NCBI GenBank assembly: GCA_017987615.1
Contig: JAGNTI010000054.1
Coordinates: forward strand, 1 to 8,444
Direction of reading: 5' to 3'
Origin: Sediminibacterium sp.
GTDB lineage: Bacteria > Bacteroidota > Bacteroidia > Chitinophagales > Chitinophagaceae
Length of the DNA stretch: 8,444 nucleotides
The translations under genes were made by a program, and so were the position numbers. Positions 1-6,370 of the stretch are shown here, piece by piece; the stretch's first letter is position 1, and each line of letters begins with the position of its first letter. The notes under the pieces were generated by a model, which did not search any database, was not told the origin of the DNA, and saw only the letters and a program-made list of their open reading frames with translations.

Positions 1-31
1 AAAAAAAACTTGCTACAACATTGCTTGTAGC
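1..31 (-). terminator. Intrinsic terminator of the maf operon
   Basis: Read on the minus strand, GCTACAA (25-31) and TTGTAGC (12-18) form a perfect 7-bp stem around a 6-nt loop. After a 3-nt spacer comes a run of eight T (positions 8 to 1). This is a textbook rho-independent terminator. The 3' arm contains the maf stop codon (13-15), so the stem lies partly inside the coding sequence. It marks the end of the five-gene leftward transcription unit. No T-run follows the stem on the plus strand, so it should act in one direction only. The U-run may continue beyond the left edge of the window. Confidence 0.85.
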
Positions 32-585
32 GCTTGCATCACCCTGCTTACAGGAAGGCCCATCACATTGTAAAAATCACCTTCCACCGATTTGATGCCT
101 ACTACACCAATCCATTCCTGAATGGCATAAGCGCCCGCTTTGTCGTAAGGCTTGTACTTGTCTACATAAAAAGCAATTTGATCCGGTGATAGCGGATGAA
201 AATGAACCGTCGTGCTATCTGCAAAAGCCGTTTCTTTTGTGCCTTCTAAAAGTACAACACCCGTAATTACCCGGTGTGTTTTTCCGGCTAGCTTAGATAA
301 AATTAAAATAGCGTCTTCTCTACTTGTAGGCTTACCTATAATTTCATTTCCTAAAACAACAATGGTATCGGCTGCAATAACAAGTTCGTTATTTGATAAA
401 TCTGCTGCTACCCCAAGCGCTTTTTGACGCGCAATATGCACGGGCACTTCGTCAATGGCAAGTTCAGCTGGATAGCTTTCGTCGGTGGGTTTTATTATCA
501 CTTCAAAAGAAACCTCTGCCCACTCTAGTAGTGTTTTTCGGCGTGGAGAACCAGATGCTAGTATAATTTTTTTATTCATGTCCAT
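13..585 (-). CDS. maf: Maf-family nucleoside triphosphate pyrophosphatase (YhdE-like)
   Basis: Cytosolic Maf/HAM1-superfamily enzyme. Relatives hydrolyse nucleoside triphosphates, typically dTTP and UTP or modified bases, to the monophosphate and pyrophosphate, and have been linked to septum inhibition and house-cleaning. Visible signatures are SGSPRR at residues 11-16 (phosphate-binding loop), AADT at 71-74 with D73 as the likely catalytic acid, GKP at 84-86, GKTHRVITGV at 101-110, DKAGAYAIQ at 148-156 and the terminal GDFYNVMGLP motif at 169-178. The DKAGAYxIQ form points to the dTTP/UTP (YhdE) type rather than the YceF type. At 190 aa it has normal full length. Its start overlaps the upstream prenyltransferase stop by one base (TAATG), which suggests translational coupling. 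An alternative start at Met3 (base 579) gives the more usual MNKK beginning and cannot be excluded. Last gene of the operon. Confidence 0.95.
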   Translation of the reverse strand: MDMNKKIILASGSPRRKTLLEWAEVSFEVIIKPTDESYPAELAIDEVPVHIARQKALGVAADLSNNELVIAADTIVVLGNEIIGKPTSREDAILILSKLAGKTHRVITGVVLLEGTKETAFADSTTVHFHPLSPDQIAFYVDKYKPYDKAGAYAIQEWIGVVGIKSVEGDFYNVMGLPVSRVMQALQAML

Positions 586-1517
586 TATAAATAATACCTG
601 AAAAATACCATGGATACAATACCCGTAAGCATCACAATTTTTATTACCGTACTAAGTTTCCCAAAATCTTTTTCGGATTGTGCAGATAACAATTTAACAA
701 ACACCCAAATTAGTGGTGCAATAATCGCTACCACACAATAAAGAATACTTTCCCACCATCCCATGGGCAGCACATAAAACTGCAAAATAATAAGCACGGC
801 AATTAACACCACCAGCCAAACTGCCACAAATACTTTGGTAGCCGTTAACCCCCACACAATAGGAATGGTTCTGCAACCATATTTTGCGTCACCTACCCTA
901 TCTTCTACATCTTTAATGACCTCTCTAATGAGAGAAATAATAAATGCAAAAGACGCGTATAAAACAGTGAGTCTAAAAAAACGAATTTCTTTATCTCCCG
1001 ATTCTAAAAAATTATTTATTTGAAGTGGCGCTTTTGAAAAAAACAAAATAAGCAGTACCCATGCCGTTAATAATGAAATAAGCACATTGCCAATAAGTAA
1101 TTGTTTTTTAAAGTTTGTAGAATACACCCACAATAAAACAATACACATCATGTTGGCAAAAACCAAATACCAATATGACTGAATGGGTAGCGCATAAGCG
1201 GTAAAAAATAAACCCAACATACTTAATACCAAATGAAAAAATATAACCCAGCGTCTACTGATAGCTACATTCACCACCACTTTAGTAGGCTTGTTAATTT
1301 GATCAATATTTAAATCAAAATAATCATTGATACTATTGCCTGCAGCAGCAATAAACACAGAAGCGAGCACAATCAACCAAAACTGTTGTAGTTGCGCTGG
1401 TGTAGACGGACCGTAAATTCTTTGGTAAATGCAATACTCAAATAAAAACTGAGTGAGTACAATAAAAACTAAATTACTTGCACGAATAAGCGTCAGAAAT
1501 GCTGCTATTTTTTTCAT
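585..1517 (-). CDS. UbiA-family polyprenyltransferase, geranylgeranylglycerol-phosphate geranylgeranyltransferase-like
   Basis: Integral-membrane UbiA-superfamily prenyltransferase of 310 aa with about eight to nine hydrophobic segments. Both Mg-diphosphate-binding aspartate motifs are present: NDYFDLNID at residues 64-72 (D65, D68, D72) and REVIKDVEDRVGD at 198-210 (D203, D206, D210). The conserved YSTNFKKQLLIGN segment lies at 132-144. The family transfers a polyprenyl chain from its diphosphate to an acceptor in the membrane. Bacteroidota members of this type are commonly annotated as the enzyme adding the second prenyl chain to geranylgeranylglyceryl phosphate, by similarity to archaea. 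The acceptor cannot be read from the sequence, and MenA-, UbiA- or heme O synthase-like roles remain possible. It starts 26 bp after the KdsC-like gene and overlaps maf by one base, so it sits in the middle of one transcription unit. No Shine-Dalgarno sequence is visible. Confidence 0.85.
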   Translation of the reverse strand: MKKIAAFLTLIRASNLVFIVLTQFLFEYCIYQRIYGPSTPAQLQQFWLIVLASVFIAAAGNSINDYFDLNIDQINKPTKVVVNVAISRRWVIFFHLVLSMLGLFFTAYALPIQSYWYLVFANMMCIVLLWVYSTNFKKQLLIGNVLISLLTAWVLLILFFSKAPLQINNFLESGDKEIRFFRLTVLYASFAFIISLIREVIKDVEDRVGDAKYGCRTIPIVWGLTATKVFVAVWLVVLIAVLIILQFYVLPMGWWESILYCVVAIIAPLIWVFVKLLSAQSEKDFGKLSTVIKIVMLTGIVSMVFFRYYL

Positions 1518-1543
1518 GCAATGATGGTTGGGATATTAATAAT

Positions 1544-2059
1544 TTATTGAGACCTTACGGTTGTGTCTTCACTCCAATCGCCTCTTACGCGCATAATTTT
1601 TTCAATCAAATCACGCACACATCCTGCACCTCCATTTAGGGGCGATACATAACCAGATAGCTCCCTTATTTCTGTTGCAGCATCTGCGGGACAAGTAGCC
1701 ATCCCTACTGCTTTCATGACGTCATAGTCTGGCATATCATCACCCATGTAAGCGGTGTTGGCTGCGTCTAAACCATTGAGTAGTAAATATTCTTGTAGCA
1801 CTGATAATTTATCATGCACTTTCATGAACACATCTGTAACACCTAATTTTTGGAGTCGGTCTTTTACTTCTGCAGAGTCGCCACCAGAAATAATGGCAAC
1901 ATGATATCCTTTTTTTACGGCTAGTTGTATGGCATAGCCGTCCTTTATATTCATGCGTCTAACCATCAGTCCGCCAGGCATCACAAGCAGTGTGCCGTCG
2001 GTTAAAACACCATCCACATCAAGTACAATGGTATTTATATTTTTAAACTGATGTAGCAT
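1544..2059 (-). CDS. KdsC-like HAD phosphatase (3-deoxy-D-manno-octulosonate 8-phosphate phosphatase family)
   Basis: Small capless HAD hydrolase (171 aa) of the KdsC/YrbI family. These enzymes form tetramers in the cytosol and remove phosphate from KDO-8-phosphate, the step that yields free KDO for lipopolysaccharide. Some relatives act on other nonulosonic acid phosphates. Motif I is DVDGVLTDG at residues 14-22 (nucleophile D14, acid/base D16). Motif II is Ser58 in IISGGDS. Motif III Lys is K84 in VHDK. Motif IV is GDDMPD at 106-111 (D107, D108, D111). The family-typical NIKDGYAI stretch (37-44) and C-terminal GGAGCVRDLIE (143-153) are present. Length is close to the roughly 170-190 aa of the family and the catalytic set is complete. 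It starts 6 bp after iscX, so it is almost certainly co-transcribed. Substrate is inferred from family; kdsA and kdsB are not in the window, so I leave the symbol blank. Confidence 0.88.
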   Translation of the reverse strand: MLHQFKNINTIVLDVDGVLTDGTLLVMPGGLMVRRMNIKDGYAIQLAVKKGYHVAIISGGDSAEVKDRLQKLGVTDVFMKVHDKLSVLQEYLLLNGLDAANTAYMGDDMPDYDVMKAVGMATCPADAATEIRELSGYVSPLNGGAGCVRDLIEKIMRVRGDWSEDTTVRSQ

Positions 2060-2065
2060 TGAAAT

Positions 2066-2305
2066 TTATTTTTGATTGTCTCTCCACTCATATACCCATG
2101 CACTCTGAATCATTTCTAAATGACCTTCGGTGCTTTGTTCTTTGGTGCCCGTAAAATTGGGTGTTTCCAAAATCCAGGTTAATAAATCTGTGAAACGAAC
2201 TCTATAGATTTTTGATTCCGTAAAATCATCGCCAAAGCGCTCATATAATTTCATGGCAATATCTTCATGATCTGCCCAGTGAATTGGTGGTTCAAAATGA
2301 CTCAT
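2066..2305 (-). CDS. iscX: IscX-like Fe-S cluster assembly protein
   Basis: Small acidic winged-helix-type protein (79 aa) that matches the IscX/YfhJ family. Features are the N-terminal W-A-D (10-12) followed by LYERFGDDF (20-28), the diagnostic VRFTDLLTWI block (36-45), and the C-terminal TEGHLEMIQSAWVYEW helix (59-74). E. coli IscX is about 66 aa; the extra residues here are a short N-terminal extension and a small insertion around ESKIYR. In known systems IscX binds the cysteine desulfurase IscS, acts as an iron-dependent modulator of cluster assembly, and is encoded next to ferredoxin at the end of the isc operon. The same fdx-iscX order is seen here, with a 33-bp gap, but no iscS, iscU or hscA is present in the window. 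Short but well supported by motif and context. Confidence 0.88.
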   Translation of the reverse strand: MSHFEPPIHWADHEDIAMKLYERFGDDFTESKIYRVRFTDLLTWILETPNFTGTKEQSTEGHLEMIQSAWVYEWRDNQK

Positions 2306-2338
2306 AGTTACATTTGATAAAGTAAGTTACAACTAATA

Positions 2339-2674
2339 TTATTCGCCTAAAAACTGTGTTTGATCCGGAAGGGTAATTTCGATTGTTCCAGTACCAGCCT
2401 GAAGCACGCACTGACATCCAAGTCTTGAATTTATACGAGGATTTACCGCTCTATCAATAAAATCTTCTTCTCTGTCAGATAACTCTTCGAGGTGTTCCAT
2501 GCCCGCATGCACATACATATGACAAGTACTACAAGCACAAACGGCTCCACAGTTATGGTGCAGCTCAATGCCATTATCTAAACAAACTTCTAATAAACTT
2601 TGATCCGGTTCAATATTTGAAAGGGTTACCGGCTCTAAACCTTTCTGTTCAAATTTCACGTTTACTGTATACAT
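2339..2674 (-). CDS. fdx: [2Fe-2S] ferredoxin, adrenodoxin/Isc type
   Basis: Vertebrate-type (adrenodoxin-like) ferredoxin of 111 aa carrying one [2Fe-2S] cluster, an electron donor probably serving Fe-S cluster assembly. The cluster ligands in the CxxxxxCxxC...C pattern fall at C42, C48, C51 and C87. As I recall, these are the same positions as in E. coli Fdx, and flanking sequence is similar (NGIELHHNC, CACSTCH, SRLGCQ). Additional non-ligand cysteines lie at 31, 46 and 89. The reading frame is open back to an ATG at 2725, which would add 17 residues. I chose the ATG at 2674 because a -7 promoter element (2694-2701) sits inside that extension and the ligand numbering then matches the family. 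First gene of the leftward operon, followed after 33 bp by iscX. The fdx-iscX neighbourhood supports an Isc role over other redox jobs. Confidence 0.9.
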   Translation of the reverse strand: MYTVNVKFEQKGLEPVTLSNIEPDQSLLEVCLDNGIELHHNCGAVCACSTCHMYVHAGMEHLEELSDREEDFIDRAVNPRINSRLGCQCVLQAGTGTIEITLPDQTQFLGE

Positions 2675-2693
2675 AACTTGATGCTTTGGACCG

Positions 2694-2701
2694 CAAAAGT
2701 A
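2694..2701 (-). promoter_or_regulatory. -7 promoter element for the fdx operon
   Basis: On the minus strand the bases read TACTTTTG, a full match to the Bacteroidota -7 consensus TAnnTTTG, followed by CGG. It lies 19 bases upstream of the chosen fdx ATG, predicting a 5' leader of roughly 13-15 nt. I see no good -33 TTTG box at the expected distance, so the assignment rests on the -7 match and position. It probably drives all five leftward genes. Confidence 0.5.
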
Positions 2702-2779
2702 TTTCAAAAATGTGGCTACACCCATTTCGTTGAACGATTTATGTAGCGAAAAAGGAAAAAATTATGCACGGCAGGTCAT

Positions 2780-2787
2780 TATCTTTG
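2780..2787 (+). promoter_or_regulatory. -7 promoter element for the alpha/beta hydrolase gene
   Basis: TATCTTTG matches the Bacteroidota -7 consensus TAnnTTTG exactly and is followed by CAGT and then the ATG at 2792. With the usual spacing, transcription would begin within a base or two of the start codon, so the mRNA would be leaderless or nearly so. No clear -33 TTTG box is visible upstream. It is arranged back to back with the fdx promoter element about 80 bp away. Confidence 0.55.
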
Positions 2788-2791
2788 CAGT

Positions 2792-3661
2792 ATGAAAATG
2801 AAATTGGGTCAGCGCATACTCATTGGATACTACAAAAACAAATTAAGAACCCTTAGTTACTTATCTAAAGAAAAAGCCGCTTCGGAGGCATTTCGTTTGT
2901 TTTGCACGCCCTATACCCGAAAAATAACGCAAAAAAGACCCGCCATTTTTACAAAAGCGACGCCTAAATTGATTGATTTTGAAGGTTTAGCCATTGTTGG
3001 CTATGGCTGGACGCCTACCACCCCCAATGGTAAAAAAGTATTGATACTGCATGGTTTTAGCAGTTATGCCTATAAATTTGAACACTATGTGCCCCTTTTA
3101 TTACAAATGGGTTACGAAGTACTGGCTTTTGACGCCCCTGGACATGGAGACAGTGAAGGGAAAATTGTAAACGCCCTTGTTTACAAGCGTTTTATATGTC
3201 AGGTAAACGAAGTTGAAAATGGGATTGATGCATTTATTGCCCATTCATTTGGAGGCCTAGCCCTTTCGCTGGCGATGCAGGATTTACCGGATGCAGCTAA
3301 TAAAAAGATGGTTTTAATTGCCCCCGCCACAGAAACCACCTCAGCTCTTAAGGGATTTTATACAATGCTGCAGGTGAAACCTGATTTACAAGCGGCCATT
3401 GAAGCATATATAATAAGTATGGCAGGTAAGCCCATATCCTATTTTTCGGTGACCCATTCCCTTACGGTTATTGATACCCCATGCCTTTGGATTCATGATA
3501 AAAATGATTCCATTTGCCCCTTTTCAGATACATTACAGGCACAAAAGAGCGCCAAGCCCCAACAAGAATTTTTTATTACGGAAGGGCTCGGCCACAACAA
3601 AGTATATAGGGATCAAGGAGTTATGAAAAAAATTGGCGCTTTTTTAACCCCCCAGAACTAG
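2792..3661 (+). CDS. Alpha/beta hydrolase (putative serine esterase/lipase-like)
   Basis: Cytosolic-looking alpha/beta-hydrolase fold protein of 289 aa with no signal peptide. The oxyanion-hole loop is HGFS at residues 87-90, followed by the family-typical FDAPGHGDSEGK (113-124). The nucleophile elbow is AHSFGG (150-155) with Ser152. The acid is probably D239 in WIHDKND (233-239), and the catalytic histidine is H268 in GLGHNK. The triad is therefore complete and in the right order. A conserved-looking N-terminal region of about 60 residues precedes the fold. Substrate is unknown: such proteins include esterases, lipases, peptidases and C-C hydrolases, and nothing here separates them. It has its own promoter element and is followed by topA after 78 bp with a separate promoter candidate, so it need not be in an operon. 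Met3 (2798) is an alternative start, because the promoter sits so close to Met1. Confidence 0.88.
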   Translation: MKMKLGQRILIGYYKNKLRTLSYLSKEKAASEAFRLFCTPYTRKITQKRPAIFTKATPKLIDFEGLAIVGYGWTPTTPNGKKVLILHGFSSYAYKFEHYVPLLLQMGYEVLAFDAPGHGDSEGKIVNALVYKRFICQVNEVENGIDAFIAHSFGGLALSLAMQDLPDAANKKMVLIAPATETTSALKGFYTMLQVKPDLQAAIEAYIISMAGKPISYFSVTHSLTVIDTPCLWIHDKNDSICPFSDTLQAQKSAKPQQEFFITEGLGHNKVYRDQGVMKKIGAFLTPQN

Positions 3662-3702
3662 GTTTTTGAGGGCTATTTTCGCCCCAAGTTGAAGTAAGTT
3701 TT

Positions 3703-3732
3703 TTTGTGTTTTCAAGGTTTCAACTAATATTG
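3703..3732 (+). promoter_or_regulatory. Candidate topA promoter (-33 TTTG and -7 box)
   Basis: TTTG at 3703-3706 and TAATATTG at 3725-3732 are separated by 18 bases. They resemble the Bacteroidota promoter pair TTTG / TAnnTTTG with one mismatch in the -7 box. The -7 box ends only 7 bases before the topA ATG, so any leader would be a few nucleotides at most. A 6-bp inverted repeat (GTTGAA 3688-3693, TTCAAC 3719-3724) brackets the promoter. It may be chance, or an operator. Confidence 0.45.
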
Positions 3733-3739
3733 CAGCTAC

Positions 3740-6367
3740 ATGGCAAAGAATTTATTGATTGTTGAGTCCCCGGCAAAGGCCAAAACCATAGAAAAGATCT
3801 TAGGGTCTGATTTTGAGGTAAAAAGCTGTTATGGCCATATTCGCGACCTTGATAAAGGCGATAAGGGTATTGATATTGAAAAGCAATTTCAACCCCACTA
3901 TATTGTCCCAGATGAGAAGGAAAGAGTGGTGAAAGAATTAAGACAAATCGCTAAAAAATCTGGCGAAGTTTGGCTCGCATCGGATGAGGACCGTGAAGGA
4001 GAAAGTATTAGTTGGCACCTTGCCGAAGTACTGGGTTTAAATCCTGCTACTACCAAGCGTATCGTATTCCATGAAATTACAGCACCCGCTATAAAAAAAG
4101 CAGTACAAAATCCACGTTTCATTAATATGGATTTAGTAGATGCCCAACAAGCAAGAAGGGTTCTTGACCGTTTAGTAGGTTTTGAATTAAGCCCTGTTTT
4201 ATGGCGCAAAATTGGCATGCAAAAAAGTTTAAGTGCAGGCCGTGTACAAAGTGTTGCCGTACGTTTAATTGTAGAAAGAGAAAGAGAGATCAATCATTTT
4301 ATTCCAGAAAGTAGTTATAAAATTGAAGCCATTTTTACGGCATTAGATGTAAACAAAAAAACTGTTTCATTTAAAGCAGAAGGACCTTCAAAAGTAAACA
4401 CACAAACTTCTGCCAACGATTTTTTAACCAGTTGCAAGAGCGCTACATATACGGTAGATGACGTTACGGTAAAACCTACCAAACGCACACCAGCAGCACC
4501 TTTCACAACTTCTACCCTACAACAAGAAGCTTCTCGTAAATTAGGATATGGCGTAACCAAAACCATGTTACTCGCACAAAAATTGTATGAGAGTGGTAAG
4601 ATTACTTATATGCGTACCGACAGTATCAATTTAAGTGATACGGCCATGGCGGATATTCATAAAGAAGTAGAAAGTAGTTATGGTGCTAATTATTATCAGC
4701 CCAGAAAATACAAGAATAAAAACGAAAACGCACAAGAAGCGCACGAAGCCATCAGACCTACCTACATGAATAATAAAACGGTAGCAGATGAAGAAACAAG
4801 ACGCCTCTATGAACTGATTTGGAGAAGAACCATTGCTTCTCAAATGAGCGATGCGGCTTTTGAAAAAACGGTTGCAAAAATTAATATATCTACCAACAAA
4901 GAACAGTTAACGGCTTCTGGAGAAGTACTCAAATTTGACGGTTTCTTGAAAGTATATTTAGAAGGAAAAGACGACGAGGATGATGATGACACAGAAGGCA
5001 TTTTACCGCCGCTTGTGGCCAATCAAAAACTTGATTTTGCAGAGATGACGGCTACCGAAAAATTTTCACGTCCAGGTGCTAGATACACGGAAGCGTCGCT
5101 TGTAAAAAAGATGGAAGAATTAGGTATTGGTAGACCTTCTACTTACGCCCCTACCATCTCTACTATTATTAAACGTAATTATGTAGAAAAGAGAGATAAA
5201 GAAGGCGTTAAGCGTCTATCTAACCTACTTATTCTGCGTAAAAATGATAGCATCGAAAAAGAAATTGTTTCTGAAAATACCGGTGCAGAAAAATCTAAAC
5301 TATTCCCTACCGACCTTGGTATGGTGGTTACAGACTTTTTAAAACAGCACTTCGAAAAAGTGATGGACTATGGTTTTACAGCAAAAATTGAACAGGAGTT
5401 TGATGAAATTGCTGCAGGTAAAACCAAATGGAAAAGCATGATAGCCTCTTTCTACACGCCATTCCATGAAAACATTGAACATACCCTCGAAAACGCAAAT
5501 AGAGCAGTTGGTGAAAGAGAATTAGGATTTGATGAAGCCACAGGAAAAAAAGTAATTGCCCGCATGGGACGCTACGGCCCCATGGTTCAAATTGGTCATC
5601 AAGACGAAGAAGAAAAACCAAGATTTGCTAAATTAAAAGCAGACCAAAGCATCGAAACCATTACCATGCAGGAAGCCATGGAATTATTTTCATTGCCGCG
5701 TGTGCTGGGAACGTACAACGAAATGGAGCTTGCCGTTAATGTGGGTAGATTTGGTCCATACATTAAATTAGGCGAACAGTTTATATCCATTCCTAAAGGT
5801 GAAGACCTGCATACCATGGATATGGACAGAGCCATTGTACTATTAAATGAGAAGGAACTTGCCGAAGCTCCCATTGCACACTATAAAGAACTGCCTGTAA
5901 CGAAAGGAAAGGGCCGTTTTGGGCCGTTTATTAAATGGGACGGCATCTTTATCAATATTCCAAGAGCCTACGATTTTGACAACCTTAGCAGTTCAGATAT
6001 CAATGAGTTGATCGAAAAGAAATTAGAGAAAGAAGCCAACAGGTATATACAAAACTGGCCTGCCGATAAAATTAGTATCGAAAATGGTAGATGGGGTCCA
6101 TTTATCAAGTTCAATAAAAAGATGCTAAAGCTGGGTAGAAAAGCAGACGGTACAAAATATGAAGCTGCCGATTTAGCGGAGGTTGATATAGAAACCGTTA
6201 AAGCCATGATTGAGCTGCAAGTACCAGGTGCTTTTAGTAAAAAAGCCAAAGCGCCAGCCAAAAAGTCTGCAACAAAAGCAGCTACGAAATCAGCTACTAA
6301 AAAGGCAACCCCTAAAAAGGCGGCAACTAAAAAAGCGGCGGTTAAGAAATCTGCTCCTAAAAAATAA
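3740..6367 (+). CDS. topA: DNA topoisomerase I (type IA)
   Basis: Full-length bacterial topoisomerase I, 875 aa, which relaxes negative supercoils by transient single-strand cleavage. The N-terminal TOPRIM domain begins LLIVESPAKAKTIEK (residues 5-19, metal ligand E9) and carries the DEDREGE signature at 82-88. Further core motifs are SAGRVQSVAVRLIVERE (165-181), the active-site Tyr290 in ITYMRTDS (288-295), AHEAIRP (334-340) and IGRPSTYAP (463-471). A strongly acidic insert (DDEDDDD) lies at 411-417. The C-terminal part has no Cys4 zinc fingers; the whole protein has only two cysteines. Instead it has four GR-[FYW]-GP modules starting at 610, 669, 725 and 783 (Topo_C_Rpt type), then a Lys/Ala/Thr/Ser-rich tail from about 834. 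This layout is common in Bacteroidota. Gene complete; start supported by MAKNLLIVESPAKAKT, the usual family beginning. It converges with the desaturase gene. Confidence 0.97.
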   Translation: MAKNLLIVESPAKAKTIEKILGSDFEVKSCYGHIRDLDKGDKGIDIEKQFQPHYIVPDEKERVVKELRQIAKKSGEVWLASDEDREGESISWHLAEVLGLNPATTKRIVFHEITAPAIKKAVQNPRFINMDLVDAQQARRVLDRLVGFELSPVLWRKIGMQKSLSAGRVQSVAVRLIVEREREINHFIPESSYKIEAIFTALDVNKKTVSFKAEGPSKVNTQTSANDFLTSCKSATYTVDDVTVKPTKRTPAAPFTTSTLQQEASRKLGYGVTKTMLLAQKLYESGKITYMRTDSINLSDTAMADIHKEVESSYGANYYQPRKYKNKNENAQEAHEAIRPTYMNNKTVADEETRRLYELIWRRTIASQMSDAAFEKTVAKINISTNKEQLTASGEVLKFDGFLKVYLEGKDDEDDDDTEGILPPLVANQKLDFAEMTATEKFSRPGARYTEASLVKKMEELGIGRPSTYAPTISTIIKRNYVEKRDKEGVKRLSNLLILRKNDSIEKEIVSENTGAEKSKLFPTDLGMVVTDFLKQHFEKVMDYGFTAKIEQEFDEIAAGKTKWKSMIASFYTPFHENIEHTLENANRAVGERELGFDEATGKKVIARMGRYGPMVQIGHQDEEEKPRFAKLKADQSIETITMQEAMELFSLPRVLGTYNEMELAVNVGRFGPYIKLGEQFISIPKGEDLHTMDMDRAIVLLNEKELAEAPIAHYKELPVTKGKGRFGPFIKWDGIFINIPRAYDFDNLSSSDINELIEKKLEKEANRYIQNWPADKISIENGRWGPFIKFNKKMLKLGRKADGTKYEAADLAEVDIETVKAMIELQVPGAFSKKAKAPAKKSATKAATKSATKKATPKKAATKKAAVKKSAPKK
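6239..6364 (+). repeat. Low-complexity Lys/Ala/Thr-rich tail of TopA
   Basis: The last 42 codons of topA encode degenerate repeats of AxKK, ATKK and APKK units (for example ATKKA, TPKKA, AVKKS), rich in lysine with no acidic residues. The composition resembles histone H1 or bacterial HU tails and probably gives nonspecific DNA binding or helps processivity. At the DNA level the units are short, imperfect repeats of aaa/gca-rich codons, so the tract may vary in length between strains. Confidence 0.8.
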
Positions 6368-6370
6368 AGC

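Noticed and set aside
3670..3684. Possible terminator after the hydrolase gene (GGGC / GCCC stem with 7-nt loop)
   Set aside because: The stem is only 4 bp and the nearest T-run is about 14 bases further on, next to the topA promoter candidate. This is too weak to call.
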